64,000 bases of DNA, taken from contig JBQVNP010000001.1 in assembly GCA_052436255.1 (NCBI GenBank), positions 100,773-164,772 on the forward strand, given 5' to 3'. Position 1 is the stretch's first letter. Every line of letters begins with the position of its first letter. A model generated the notes under the pieces. The model was not told the origin of the DNA and did no database searches. It saw only the letters and a list, made by a program, of their open reading frames with translations. Made by a program: the position numbers and the translations under genes. Below are positions 7,709 to 17,239 of this stretch, in pieces. The stretch comes from Pelomonas sp052436255. GTDB lineage: Bacteria; Pseudomonadota; Gammaproteobacteria; Burkholderiales; Burkholderiaceae_C.

Positions 7709-8095
7709 ATGCGTCGCTGGTTGACCATCCTGTTGCTGTTCGTCCTGCCCGTCCAGTTTGCCTGGTCGGCTGCGGCAGCCTATTGCCAGCACGAGGAAGT
7801 GGCCGGGATAGCGCACTTCGGACACCACGCCCATGATCACGCTGCGAGTTCGCACGGTGGGGGCAAGCTGTCCGGCGCAGGCGAGAAGTCAAGCGACCAG
7901 TCTCCCGCCAAGGGCATGAAGCTGGTTGGTGACAACGACTGCAGTTTCTGCCATCTGAGCTTCGCCAAGCCGATGGTCCCGGTTGCGTTCCAGTTCGACA
8001 AGAGTTCCGTGTCCCAGCCAGACTCTGCGTCAGAACAGGCGTTCCGCTCACGCGGACCTGATCTCCTTGAACGCCCCAACTGGCGCGTCGCCTGA
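7709..8095 (+). CDS. czcI: CzcI family cation efflux accessory protein
   Basis: 128-aa exported protein at the head of czcCBA. It has a hydrophobic N-terminus (LTILLLFVLPVQFAWS), then the CzcI hallmarks YCQHE and HFGHHAHDH, a CSFCH pair in the middle and the ERPNW C-terminal motif. CzcI proteins are periplasmic, histidine-rich and influence Czc expression or metal delivery. Two more CzcI-like genes are in the window (16726-17088 and 34523-34885). Confidence 0.88.
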   Translation: MRRWLTILLLFVLPVQFAWSAAAAYCQHEEVAGIAHFGHHAHDHAASSHGGGKLSGAGEKSSDQSPAKGMKLVGDNDCSFCHLSFAKPMVPVAFQFDKSSVSQPDSASEQAFRSRGPDLLERPNWRVA

Positions 8096-8197
8096 TTCGG
8101 CGAGCGCAGATCCATCCTTACTTCTTTGATGCGGCCCTGACCGCAACACTGCTCTCGCCGAAACCCTCGCGTTGTTCCTACAACCCCGGAGTTTTCG

Positions 8198-9490
8198 ATG
8201 CGCAGAACCCTCGTGCCGCTTGCTTGTGCGGCACTCCTCTCATCCCTCGCCCAGGCTCAGACGCCCGGGACCCCCAACACTGCCTCCCCTGAAGCGCGCG
8301 TAGCCCCAGCTACTGCCACCCCGGCCGTGCAGATTGCGCCGCTGACACTGCGGGCCGCCGTGGATGCCGCGCTGGCCCAGAACCCGCAGCTTCGCGCCGC
8401 AACCGCCGAACTCGACGCCAACGACGGCACGGTTCGCCAGGCCGGTCTGATTCCGAATCCGGTGCTAGGCGTCGATCAGGAGGACGTGAAGTCCGGCACT
8501 CGTGTCACGACGATGCAGCTCAGCCAGACGCTGGAGACCGGCGGCAAGCGGGCGGCGCGAGTCGAGGTCGCGCAGCGTGGCAAGGACATCGCGGCCCTGG
8601 ACCTGACTGCGCGCCGCGCCGAGGTCCGCGCCACCGCTATTCAAGCTTTCTTTGACGCGCTGACAGCCCAGGAGCGGGTCAAAGTGGTCGAGGAATCGTT
8701 GCGCATTGCGGCCAGCGGTGTAGATGCTGCAGTGCGCCGAGTAACCGCGGGCAAGGTGTCTCCGACCGAGGAGACTCGCGCGCGGGTCGCCGCTTCTACT
8801 GCACGCATCGACTTGCGCCAGGCACAGGCTGAGGCCTCGGCCGCGCTTCGTGCGCTGTCAGCAGTCATGGGAGCGCCGGAGGGCTCGATCCAGCGTCTGG
8901 ACGGCAACGTCGAGGCGCTGCCGATTGCACCTTCTGCAGTAGACATCATGGCTCGTCTCCCTGATGCGCCAGCCGTACGCCGCGCTCAGCTTGAGGTGCA
9001 ACGTGCAGATGCCACCTACGGTTTGGCGCGTGCCAATGGCGTGCCGGACGTGACGGTGGGTGTCGGCGCTCGTCGGGCACAGGATCTGGGCCGCACGCAA
9101 GCCGTGTTCAGCGTATCCGTGCCGCTGCCGTTCTTTGATCGCAACCAAGGTGCGCAGCTGGAAGCCCTGCGCCGCCGTGACGCTGCCCAGGCCACAGCGC
9201 AAGCCGAGGAGTTGCGGCTGCGTTCAGAAGTGCTGCAGATGGCAGACCTGTTGCAGGCCCGCAAGGACGAGGTCGAAGCGCTTCGCAAGGAGGTCCTGCC
9301 CGGCGCGCAAAGCGCGTATGAAGCCGCCAAGACGGGCTTCGAGCTCGGGAAGTTCAGCTTCCTGGACGCGCTCGATGCGCAGCGAACCTGGCTCCAGGTC
9401 CGCAGCCAGTACTTCACTGCGGTGGCCCAAGTCCATCGCACGGCCGCAGAGATTGACCGCCAGCTCGGCACCACGACTGACCGCCCCTGA
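8198..9490 (+). CDS. czcC: Outer-membrane efflux channel CzcC
   Basis: 430-aa TolC-family protein forming the outer-membrane duct of the CzcCBA pump. Signal peptide ends near SSLAQA. Two OEP repeats follow, with the long helices typical of the family (LRAAVDAALAQNPQLRA and YEAAKTGFELGKFSFLDALD) and a proline-rich, low-complexity linker at residues 25-45. It starts the czcCBA operon, 26 bases before czcB. Confidence 0.93.
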   Translation: MRRTLVPLACAALLSSLAQAQTPGTPNTASPEARVAPATATPAVQIAPLTLRAAVDAALAQNPQLRAATAELDANDGTVRQAGLIPNPVLGVDQEDVKSGTRVTTMQLSQTLETGGKRAARVEVAQRGKDIAALDLTARRAEVRATAIQAFFDALTAQERVKVVEESLRIAASGVDAAVRRVTAGKVSPTEETRARVAASTARIDLRQAQAEASAALRALSAVMGAPEGSIQRLDGNVEALPIAPSAVDIMARLPDAPAVRRAQLEVQRADATYGLARANGVPDVTVGVGARRAQDLGRTQAVFSVSVPLPFFDRNQGAQLEALRRRDAAQATAQAEELRLRSEVLQMADLLQARKDEVEALRKEVLPGAQSAYEAAKTGFELGKFSFLDALDAQRTWLQVRSQYFTAVAQVHRTAAEIDRQLGTTTDRP

Positions 9491-9516
9491 CGGGCACTCC
9501 AACTTCGAGATCGACG

Positions 9517-11130
9517 ATGAAATTCAATCAAAGCACGACCGAGGGCCTGCGCGCCTCGCTGGGCAAGAAGCAGCTGATCGCCATCGCGGTGGTTCTGGCG
9601 CTGGGCGCCGTTGGCACCGTCTCCATCCTCCGCATGGGCGGCAGCGCGCCGGCGGGCGAGGAAGAGCATGGACACGGCCACGATGAGGCCAAGGGCCATG
9701 GCGACGATGAGCACCACGGCGAAGCCAAGGACGCAAAGGGCCACAAGGACGCTGATGGTCACGGGGACGGCGAGCACCATGAGGAGGCCAAGAAAGGCTC
9801 CAACGGTGGCGAGGTCCTTGGTACACAGAAGGGTCTCGCCGTCGAGATGCTGCTCGCAGAGGAAGGTGGGACTGCACGCATCAAGGTCTGGGTGACAAAT
9901 GCGGGCAAGCCGGTGAGCGTGAAGGCCGAACAGGTATCCGTGCAACTGGAACGACCTGGTCAGGATCCGGAGAAGGTTTCGTTCGCCATCCAAGCCGGTG
10001 CTCTGGTAAGCGCTCAGGCCATCGAGGAGCCGCACCTGTTCAAGGGCACGGTCAACGTGCAGACAGGCGATGGTGTGCTGACCTTCCCGTTTGCCAAGGA
10101 CGAGGGTGCTGTCACGATGACGGCCGACCAGATCAAGGCAGCCGGCATCTCGATCGACACTTCCGCGCCTGCCACCATTCGCACAGCGCTGAAGTTGCCT
10201 GGCGAGATTGCGTTCAATGAGGACAAGACGGCTCATGTGGTGCCGCGCGTCGGTGGCGTCGTCGAGTCAGTCGCGGTTTCCTTGGGGCAGCAGGTCACCA
10301 AGGGCCAAGTGCTGGCCGTCATCAGTAGTTCGAGCGTGTCCGACCAGCGTGCCGAGCTGCAGGCTGCACAGAAGCGCCTCCAGCTCGCCCGCACAACCTA
10401 CGAGCGGGAGAAGCAGTTGTTCGAGCAACGCATTTCTCCCCAGCAGGATGTTCAACAGGCCGAGCAAGCGATGCGTGAGGCGGAGATTGCCGTTGCCAAT
10501 GCCCGGCAGAAGCTCAACGCCATTGGTGCGTCGCCCGATTCCTCTGCTCTCAACCGTTTCGAGCTGCGCGCACCGTTCAACGGCGTGATCGTCGAGAAGC
10601 ATATTGCCCTCGGCGAGCAGGTTCGCGAGGACGTCAACGTCTTCACCATCTCCGATCTGCGTTCGGTCTGGGCTCAGATCAATGTACCGGCCAGCAGCCT
10701 GCCGCAGGTGCGCATCGGCGAGAACGTCACCATTCGCTCGACCGCGTTCGAGCAGACGGCAGTTGGCAAGGTCGCCTATGTCGGCGCGCTGATTGGCGAG
10801 CAAACGCGTACCGCTCAAGCGCGCGTCGTAGTCGACAACCCGAAGACCGCTTGGCGTCCGGGCCTGTTCGTGAACGTCGAGGTGTCCGCTGGCGAGTCCA
10901 GCGCCCCTGTGACCGTGACGGCGGATGCTGTCCAGACCATGGAAGGCAAGTCCGTCGTGTTCGTTCGCACCGCCAGCGGCTTCGCACCTATCCCGGTGGA
11001 GCTGGGCCGTAGCGACGGCAAGCGGACCGAGGTCACGTCTGGCTTGAAGGCCGGTGCGCAGTACGCCACGTCTGGCGCCTTCGTCATCAAGTCCGAAGCC
11101 GGCAAGGCGTCGGCTTCGCACGCACACTGA
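9517..11130 (+). CDS. czcB: RND periplasmic adaptor CzcB
   Basis: 537-aa membrane fusion protein. Residues about 13-31 form the membrane anchor, followed by a strongly His/Asp/Glu-rich segment (about 45-95, e.g. HGHGHDEAKGHGDDEHH) likely to bind divalent metal in the periplasm. The adaptor core has a lipoyl-like half (VPRVGGVVESVAVSLGQQV), a helical hairpin near residues 285-335 and beta-barrel strands. It delivers Zn/Co/Cd-type ions to CzcA and bridges CzcA to CzcC. Confidence 0.93.
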   Translation: MKFNQSTTEGLRASLGKKQLIAIAVVLALGAVGTVSILRMGGSAPAGEEEHGHGHDEAKGHGDDEHHGEAKDAKGHKDADGHGDGEHHEEAKKGSNGGEVLGTQKGLAVEMLLAEEGGTARIKVWVTNAGKPVSVKAEQVSVQLERPGQDPEKVSFAIQAGALVSAQAIEEPHLFKGTVNVQTGDGVLTFPFAKDEGAVTMTADQIKAAGISIDTSAPATIRTALKLPGEIAFNEDKTAHVVPRVGGVVESVAVSLGQQVTKGQVLAVISSSSVSDQRAELQAAQKRLQLARTTYEREKQLFEQRISPQQDVQQAEQAMREAEIAVANARQKLNAIGASPDSSALNRFELRAPFNGVIVEKHIALGEQVREDVNVFTISDLRSVWAQINVPASSLPQVRIGENVTIRSTAFEQTAVGKVAYVGALIGEQTRTAQARVVVDNPKTAWRPGLFVNVEVSAGESSAPVTVTADAVQTMEGKSVVFVRTASGFAPIPVELGRSDGKRTEVTSGLKAGAQYATSGAFVIKSEAGKASASHAH

Positions 11131-11143
11131 GAGAGGCGTCCAC

Positions 11144-14100
11144 ATGTTTGAACGCATCATCCGATTCGCCATCGAGCATCGATGGCTTGTGATGCTGGCC
11201 GTGTTTGGCATGGCGGCGCTGGGCGTATTCAGCTATCAGAAGCTGCCCATCGACGCGGTGCCGGACATCACCAACGTCCAGGTCCAGATCAACACCAAGG
11301 CGCCGGGCTACTCGCCGCTCGAGACAGAGCAGCGCGTGACCTACCCGATCGAGACAGTCATGGCCGGTCTTCCCGGTCTTGAGCAAACCCGCTCGCTGTC
11401 GCGCTATGGCCTCTCCCAGGTCACCGTCATCTTCAAGGACGGTACCGACATCTACTTCGCCCGCCAGCTCGTGAACGAGCGCATCCAGAGCGCGCGGGGT
11501 CAGATGCCGCCTGGCGTCGATCCGGACATCGGTCCGATCTCTACGGGTCTCGGGGAAATCTACCTTTGGACGGTGGAAACGAAGCCTGGCGCGAAGAAGC
11601 CTAACGGCGAACCCTACACGCCGACAGATTTGCGTGAGATCCAGGATTGGGTCATCAAGCCACAGTTGCGCAACGTGAAGGGCGTCACCGAGATCAACAC
11701 CATCGGCGGCTTTGCCAAGGAGTACCACGTCGCGCCGGATCCAAGTCGTTTGGCGTCCTACGGCATCACGCTGGCGGATATCGTCAACGCGCTGGAGCGC
11801 AACAACGCCAACGTCGGTGCGGGCTACATCGAACGACGTGGCGAGCAGTACCTGATTCGCGCACCGGGCCAGGTCCGCTCCATCGACGACATCGGCAATG
11901 TCGTGCTGCGCAACGAGGGCAGCGTGCCTGTTCGCATCAAGGACGTGGCCACGGTCGAGCTTGGCCGTGAGTTGCGCTCGGGTGCTGCGACCGACAACGG
12001 CAAGGAGGTGGTGCTTGGGACCGTCTTCATGCTGATCGGCGAGAACAGCCGCACCGTGTCGCAGGCCGTCGACAAGAAGATGGCGGAGATCAACAAGAAT
12101 CTGCCCGCCGGCGTCCACGCTGTGACCGTCTACGACCGTACGACGCTGGTCGACAAGGCGATCAGTACTGTCAAGAAGAACCTACTGGAAGGCGCGATCC
12201 TCGTGATCGTCATCCTCTTCCTGTTCCTGGGAAATATCCGCGCGGCCATCCTCACGGCCATGGTGATCCCGCTGTCCATGCTTTTCACGTTCACCGGCAT
12301 GGTGCAGCAGAAGGTCAGCGCGAATCTGATGAGCCTTGGAGCGTTGGACTTCGGGATCATCATCGACGGTGCCGTCGTGATCGTCGAGAACTGCGTGAGG
12401 CGCCTGGCGCATGCGCAGGAGCACAAGGGTAGGCCGTTGACGCAGTCCGAGCGCTTTCACGAGGTGTTCGCGGCATCGCAGGAGGCGCGTCGTCCGCTGC
12501 TGTTCGGTCAGCTGATCATCATGATCGTCTACCTGCCGATCTTTGCGCTGGCTGGTGTCGAGGGCAAGATGTTCCATCCGATGGCGTTCACGGTCGTGAT
12601 CGCGCTGGTGGGCGCCATGATCCTTTCGATGACGTTCGTGCCGGCAGCGGTCGCGCTGTTCATCGGTGAGAAGGTGTCGGAGAAGGAGAACTTCCTGATG
12701 GGCTGGGCCCGTCGGGCTTATGAGCCGGCGCTGCAGCGCGTGATGAACGCCAAGCCGCTGGTCATCACGGTTGCCGTTGTGACCGTGTTCCTGTCCGGCT
12801 TGCTCGCGACCCGCATGGGCAGTGAGTTCGTGCCCAGCCTGAACGAAGGTGACTTCGCCGTGCAGGCGCTGCGAATCCCCGGCACCAGCCTGTCGCAGTC
12901 GGTAGCCATGCAGCAGCAGTTGGAGGCCACGCTGAAGGCCAAGTTCCCTGAGATCGAGCGGGTCTTTTCCCGCACCGGCACAGCGGAGATCGCAGCAGAC
13001 CCGATGCCGCCCAACATCTCGGATGCCTACGTGATGCTCAAGCCCGCATCTGAGTGGCCCGAACCCCGCCGGACGCGCGATGAGGTGCTCGCTGCGGTGA
13101 AGGCCGAAGTCGGGAAGCTGCCCGGTCAGAACTACGAGTTCTCACAGCCTATCCAGTTGCGCTTCAACGAGTTGATCTCGGGTGTGCGATCGGACGTGGC
13201 CGTCAAGGTGTTCGGCGACGACATGGACGTCATGAACGAGGCGGCCGGCAAGATCGCTGGCGTGCTCCAGGGCATCTCGGGATCCGCAGAGGTCAACATC
13301 GAACAGACCACCGGTCTACCGATGCTGAGCGTGCAGATCGATCGTGAGAAGACGGCTCGCTATGGCCTCAACGTCCAGGACGTGCAGGACACGCTGGCGA
13401 CGGCGGTGGGTGGCAAGGAAGGAGGAACGATGTTCGAAGGCGACCGTCGCTTCGACATCATCGTCCGGGTGCCCGAGAACGTTCGCTCCGATCTTGAGGC
13501 CATCAAGCGTCTTCCGGTCCCGCTGCCGGCCGGCAGCAGCACGTCCTCGCGCAAATTCATCCCGCTGAGCGAGGTTGCCGAGCTGTCGCTGTCGCCCGGC
13601 CCCAACCAGGTCAGTCGTGAGAACGGCAAGCGTCGTGTGGTGGTCAGTGCCAACGTCCGCGGTCGTGACATCGGCTCGTTCGTGGCCGAGGCTGAGCAGG
13701 CGATCCAGCAACAGGTCAAGCTACCCACCGGGTACTGGATGGTGTGGGGCGGCCAGTTCGAGAACCTGCAGTCTGCAACGAACCGCCTGAAGATCGTGGT
13801 GCCGGTGTCCCTGGCGCTGGTCTTCACGTTGCTGTTCGTGATGTTTGGCAACGCGAAGGACGGTCTGCTGGTCTTCACGGGCATTCCGTTCGCGCTGACC
13901 GGCGGCATCGTGGCGCTTTGGCTGCGAGACATCCCGATGTCCATCTCGGCGGCTGTCGGCTTCATCGCGCTGTCTGGGGTGGCGGTGCTCAACGGTCTCG
14001 TCATGATCTCGTTCATCCGAAACCTGCGGGAATCGGGCAAACGGCTCGACGAAGCGATCTTTGAAGGAGCCGTTACCCGCCTGCGGCCTGTGCTGATGAC

Positions 14101-14320
14101 CGCGCTGGTGGCGTCGCTGGGTTTCGTACCCATGGCGATCGCCACAGGAACGGGTGCAGAAGTTCAACGTCCGCTGGCCACTGTCGTTATCGGAGGCATC
14201 CTGTCGTCGACGGCGCTGACTCTGCTTGTTCTGCCGGTGCTGTATCGCATCGCTCACCGAAAGGATGAGGATGAGGCCGCGACACCGCGTCCGACGCCTG
14301 ATCAGGAGGTTCACGCATGA
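11144..14320 (+). CDS. czcA: RND heavy-metal efflux pump CzcA (HME1 type)
   Basis: 1058-aa proton-driven RND permease for Co/Zn/Cd-type ions. The intramembrane motif LDFGIIIDGAVVIVEN places Asp402, Asp408 and Glu415 at the same numbers as in the Cupriavidus CzcA proton relay. Twelve transmembrane helices and two large periplasmic loops are evident, starting with MFERIIRFAIEHRW. ATG 11144 follows GAGAGG and sits 13 bases after czcB; earlier open frame overlaps czcB and is not used. An AGGAGG at its 3' end serves the next small ORF. Confidence 0.95.
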   Translation: MFERIIRFAIEHRWLVMLAVFGMAALGVFSYQKLPIDAVPDITNVQVQINTKAPGYSPLETEQRVTYPIETVMAGLPGLEQTRSLSRYGLSQVTVIFKDGTDIYFARQLVNERIQSARGQMPPGVDPDIGPISTGLGEIYLWTVETKPGAKKPNGEPYTPTDLREIQDWVIKPQLRNVKGVTEINTIGGFAKEYHVAPDPSRLASYGITLADIVNALERNNANVGAGYIERRGEQYLIRAPGQVRSIDDIGNVVLRNEGSVPVRIKDVATVELGRELRSGAATDNGKEVVLGTVFMLIGENSRTVSQAVDKKMAEINKNLPAGVHAVTVYDRTTLVDKAISTVKKNLLEGAILVIVILFLFLGNIRAAILTAMVIPLSMLFTFTGMVQQKVSANLMSLGALDFGIIIDGAVVIVENCVRRLAHAQEHKGRPLTQSERFHEVFAASQEARRPLLFGQLIIMIVYLPIFALAGVEGKMFHPMAFTVVIALVGAMILSMTFVPAAVALFIGEKVSEKENFLMGWARRAYEPALQRVMNAKPLVITVAVVTVFLSGLLATRMGSEFVPSLNEGDFAVQALRIPGTSLSQSVAMQQQLEATLKAKFPEIERVFSRTGTAEIAADPMPPNISDAYVMLKPASEWPEPRRTRDEVLAAVKAEVGKLPGQNYEFSQPIQLRFNELISGVRSDVAVKVFGDDMDVMNEAAGKIAGVLQGISGSAEVNIEQTTGLPMLSVQIDREKTARYGLNVQDVQDTLATAVGGKEGGTMFEGDRRFDIIVRVPENVRSDLEAIKRLPVPLPAGSSTSSRKFIPLSEVAELSLSPGPNQVSRENGKRRVVVSANVRGRDIGSFVAEAEQAIQQQVKLPTGYWMVWGGQFENLQSATNRLKIVVPVSLALVFTLLFVMFGNAKDGLLVFTGIPFALTGGIVALWLRDIPMSISAAVGFIALSGVAVLNGLVMISFIRNLRESGKRLDEAIFEGAVTRLRPVLMTALVASLGFVPMAIATGTGAEVQRPLATVVIGGILSSTALTLLVLPVLYRIAHRKDEDEAATPRPTPDQEVHA

Positions 14321-14421
14321 ACGCAGGTACGCATCAAGGGACGTCCCGGCCTGAAGGCGGGAGCCTGGTGGGCTTGATCCTCTCGCATGGAGGGTGGCCG
14401 CAGGGCCGCGGGGCCTCATGA
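14317..14421 (+). CDS. 34-aa coupling ORF between czcA and czcR
   Basis: Short ORF whose ATG overlaps the czcA stop (ATGA at 14317-14320) and whose TGA overlaps the czcR ATG (ATGA at 14418-14421). A full AGGAGG lies 7 bases before its ATG, while czcR itself has only a weak ribosome site, so reading this ORF probably delivers ribosomes to czcR. The peptide, MNAGTHQG to GRGAS, is Gly-rich with no recognised domain. The function, if any beyond coupling, is unknown. Confidence 0.5.
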   Translation: MNAGTHQGTSRPEGGSLVGLILSHGGWPQGRGAS

Positions 14422-15101
14422 AGATCCTGGTCGTCGAAGACGAAGTCAAGGCGGCCGCTTACCTGCGCAAGGGCCTCACGGAGGAGGGGTATCAGGTTGA
14501 GGTGGCTCACTCCGGCGTTGACGGACTCCACATGGCGTCCGTCAACGAGTACGACCTCGTCATCCTGGATTGGATGCTGCCTGGCATCGATGGGATGGCG
14601 GTCCTCTCCGCACTGCGCCACACGCGTTCAGTACCCGTCCTCATGCTGACCGCGCGCGGCCAGATCGAGGACCGGGTACGAGGTCTGCAGGGCGGGGCGG
14701 ATGACTACTTGGTCAAGCCATTTGCGTTCTCTGAGCTGGTGGCGCGCGTGCAGGTGTTGCTGCGTCGATCCGGAGGACATCAAAGCGACGCGGAGACCAT
14801 CCTCCTCCGGGTGGCCGACCTGGAGGTCGACACCGTACGGCGCAAGGCGACTCGAGGGGGGCAAAGGCTTGAGCTGACTCCGAAGGAGTTCAGCCTGCTG
14901 ATCCTGCTGCTCAGACGCAAGGGGCATGTGCTGTCGCGCACGGAGATCGCGTCTCAGGTCTGGGATATGAACTTCGACAGCGAGACCAATGTGGTCGAAG
15001 TTGCCATCCGCCGTCTGCGCTCCAAGGTTGATCAGCCGTTTGACCGGCATCTTCTGCACACGGTCCGAGGTGTCGGCTACGTGCTGGAGGAACGACCGTG
15101 A
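14418..15101 (+). CDS. czcR: Heavy-metal response regulator CzcR
   Basis: 227-aa OmpR-family activator: receiver domain with acidic pocket E7-D8-E9 and Asp51 (LVILDWMLPG), the YLVKPFAFSELVARV loop, and a winged-helix domain ending RTEIASQVWDMNF...VVEVAIRRLRSKVD and VRGVGYVLEE. It is nearest to the CzcR/CopR/CusR group and partners with the adjacent kinase, whose GTG overlaps its stop by 4 bp. ATG 14418 is used; the upstream in-frame codon at 14394 would add eight unlikely residues. Confidence 0.93.
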   Translation: MKILVVEDEVKAAAYLRKGLTEEGYQVEVAHSGVDGLHMASVNEYDLVILDWMLPGIDGMAVLSALRHTRSVPVLMLTARGQIEDRVRGLQGGADDYLVKPFAFSELVARVQVLLRRSGGHQSDAETILLRVADLEVDTVRRKATRGGQRLELTPKEFSLLILLLRRKGHVLSRTEIASQVWDMNFDSETNVVEVAIRRLRSKVDQPFDRHLLHTVRGVGYVLEERP

Positions 15102-16507
15102 TCGCGCAGGTGTTCCAGGCACCGAGCCTTCGTGCGCGGCTGTCGCGCCAGTTCGCGTTGCAGACCATTGTTGGCCTCAGCCTGGTCTGCGGGGTCGTCT
15201 ATCTCGTCATCGCACTGACGCTGGCTGGCCGACAGGACGATACGCTCGTCAAGAAGCGCGCGGCGGTTCAGCGACTGTTGGCAGAAGGGGAGGAGCTTCA
15301 CGACGTTCCCGCGATCAAGCATCTGCTGAGCGACTTTCTGGCGGGCCACGATGACCTGTCACTCGTGGTGCGTCAGCGCGATGGCCTGGCGGTGTTCGAC
15401 AAGAACGATCCCACTCGTCCGGAGGACATGAGCAAACGGTTGACGTTCGAAGTCAAGTTGCCGGTGGAATTGGGAGGCGCCGGGACCGCGGAGTTCATCT
15501 ACGACATCCGCAAGGACGAGTCCCTTTTGAGCCGCCTCTGGTGGACCCTGCTCACGGCGGCCATCGTGGGCACGTTTGCGGTGTCCGCGACGGGCTTCCT
15601 GCTTGTCAAGAGGGGGCTGGCTCCGTTGAATGCGCTGGCACGCCGGACATCAGAGCTGGATGCGAGTCGCTTGGACCTGCGCCTTGACGGGGCAGGCCAG
15701 CCCGAAGAGGTGCAACCCCTGCTGATGCAGCTCAATGCGTTGCTCGATCGTCTGCAGGCAGCCTATGCGCAGATGGAGGCGTTCAACGCTGACGTCGCCC
15801 ATGAACTTAACAATCCGCTGTCCATCCTGATCGGATCCTGCGAAGTCGCGCTGCGGCGTCCGAGATCGCAGGCGGAGTTGCATGACACGCTGACCTCGAA
15901 CCTGGAGGAACTCAGGCGCGTCGCAGGCATCGTGGCGGACATGTTGTTCCTGTCGCATGCCGAGCGTGGCGTGGAGGCTCGCCGGACGTTGCCAATGAGC
16001 CTGGCGGATCTTGCGGCTGAGGTCATCGAGTACCACGAGGCTGCGCTTGAGGAAGCCGAGCTGCGTGTCGAGGTACTGGGCGATGCGCGCGTCGCCGTGG
16101 ATGTTGGGCTGGTACGGCGGGCGCTGTCGAACCTACTCAGCAATGCCACCAGATATGCAGTCAAAGGATCACAAATTGAAGTTCGCATCGACCGCTTGGA
16201 ATCAAGCATCGTGTCGATCGGCGTACACAACCAAGGTGAGGTGATTCCGCCTCAGCATCTGCCGCGACTTTTTGACCGGTTCTACCGGATCGACCCGTCG
16301 CGCACCAATGCGAACCGCAACCACGGACTCGGGCTGGCCATCGTGGCGGCCATCGCGAAGATGCACGGCGGTACCGTGGCCGCGGAGTCTGATCAAACGG
16401 GCACCTTCATCCGATTCACGCTAATGACAGGCTCTGGAGCCGCAAAGACAGGTGAACCAGAACGCATGGCGGTGCGGGTGCGTGATGAGGGGAATGGAGC
16501 GTGCTGA
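15098..16507 (+). CDS. czcS: Heavy-metal sensor histidine kinase CzcS
   Basis: 469-aa inner-membrane sensor kinase. Transmembrane helices near residues 23-43 and 150-170 enclose a periplasmic sensor of about 105 residues; then HAMP, the phospho-acceptor box DVAHELNNPLSIL (His235), N box NLLSNATRY and GLGLAIVAAI. The H box has NNP instead of the common RTP. GTG start 15098 overlaps czcR. Expected to sense periplasmic Zn/Co/Cd and phosphorylate CzcR. Confidence 0.92.
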   Translation: MIAQVFQAPSLRARLSRQFALQTIVGLSLVCGVVYLVIALTLAGRQDDTLVKKRAAVQRLLAEGEELHDVPAIKHLLSDFLAGHDDLSLVVRQRDGLAVFDKNDPTRPEDMSKRLTFEVKLPVELGGAGTAEFIYDIRKDESLLSRLWWTLLTAAIVGTFAVSATGFLLVKRGLAPLNALARRTSELDASRLDLRLDGAGQPEEVQPLLMQLNALLDRLQAAYAQMEAFNADVAHELNNPLSILIGSCEVALRRPRSQAELHDTLTSNLEELRRVAGIVADMLFLSHAERGVEARRTLPMSLADLAAEVIEYHEAALEEAELRVEVLGDARVAVDVGLVRRALSNLLSNATRYAVKGSQIEVRIDRLESSIVSIGVHNQGEVIPPQHLPRLFDRFYRIDPSRTNANRNHGLGLAIVAAIAKMHGGTVAAESDQTGTFIRFTLMTGSGAAKTGEPERMAVRVRDEGNGAC

Positions 16508-16692
16508 ACCTGTTCGAACACCTTCGCGAGAAACATCACGGGCTAGCCCTCTACATCTTCGGGAGCTCCATCGCGGTCATCATCATCTCCTTGTTGTTGC
16601 TGATCTACTTCCTGCGGCAGGACCGCATCAAGAAGCAGCAGCGCAGGGAAGAACGTCGCGAGCAGCGACGCCGGACGCGCCAAAAGCGGTAG
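16501..16692 (+). CDS. 63-aa single-span membrane protein
   Basis: GTG-started small ORF overlapping the 3' end of czcS by 7 bp. One hydrophobic helix (IFGSSIAVIIISLLLLIYFL, residues about 18-38) is followed by a very basic tail (KKQQRREERREQRRRTRQKR). Topology rules put the basic tail in the cytoplasm. The overlap with czcS and the hydrophobic-basic design make it a plausible real product; no family recognised. Confidence 0.55.
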   Translation: MLNLFEHLREKHHGLALYIFGSSIAVIIISLLLLIYFLRQDRIKKQQRREERREQRRRTRQKR

Positions 16693-16725
16693 CCTCCTAC
16701 ATCGACCCGTTGTTAGGATCATTTG

Positions 16726-17088
16726 GTGCGCAAAGCTCTCGTGATCTTTCTGCTTGGACTGTTGTCCTTCCAGCTTGTCTGGGGGGCAGCCGCCGGTTAC
16801 TGCCGGCACGAGCAGGACGTTGAGGTCAGCCATTTTGGGCATCACGTGCACAAGCACCAGACCAAGGCGGGGAGCTCTCCGGATGGAGCGAACAGCCCTG
16901 TCGACAACCTGAATGGCGAAGACGCTGACTGCATGGCATGCCACCTCTGCGGCCCAAGCCTGGTTGGTGTTGTCTACGACGCCCCGCATCCGGCAGGCGT
17001 TTCACATGCCGTGGCATCAGCCGAGAAGGACCACTCCAGGTTACTGATACCGGCGATCTACCGGCCCAATTGGGTCGCTGCTTCTTGA
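16726..17088 (+). CDS. Second CzcI-like exported protein
   Basis: 120-aa protein with signal segment LVIFLLGLLSFQLVWG, then YCRHE, HFGHHVHKH, a CMACHLC cysteine cluster and a YRPNW C-terminal motif: the same layout as CzcI at 7709-8095. GTG 16726 is chosen; a TTG three bases earlier is possible. It sits between czcS and the P-type ATPase gene, so it may serve the ATPase as the first copy serves the RND pump. Confidence 0.75.
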   Translation: MRKALVIFLLGLLSFQLVWGAAAGYCRHEQDVEVSHFGHHVHKHQTKAGSSPDGANSPVDNLNGEDADCMACHLCGPSLVGVVYDAPHPAGVSHAVASAEKDHSRLLIPAIYRPNWVAAS

Positions 17089-17093
17089 TCTGA

Positions 17094-17135
17094 GCCTAGC
17101 TTCGCTAGGCAGAGCCGCTGGCGCACCGCCAGTGG
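17094..17135 (+). terminator. Two tandem hairpins upstream of the P-type ATPase gene
   Basis: Perfect stem GCCTAGC-TTC-GCTAGGC (17094-17110) followed 4 bases later by CCGCTGGCG-CAC-CGCCAGTGG (17115-17135). There is no T-run after them, so they may be a factor-dependent terminator, an RNA processing site or a leader structure in the 151-base gap before the ATPase gene. Confidence 0.4.
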
Positions 17136-17239
17136 CATGGACGACCTGACCACTTTCTGAGGTTGCAGGTCCGACTCCACGGGCAGCCATTGCAGCTTTT
17201 GCGTACCGGCCGCCGCCATTCAAGAAAGAGAAGCTGTCC

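Noticed and set aside
9016..10236. 406-aa minus-strand frame across czcC/czcB
   Set aside because: Shadow of two well-supported efflux genes; its hydrophobic stretch only mirrors the His/Asp-rich coding region of czcB.
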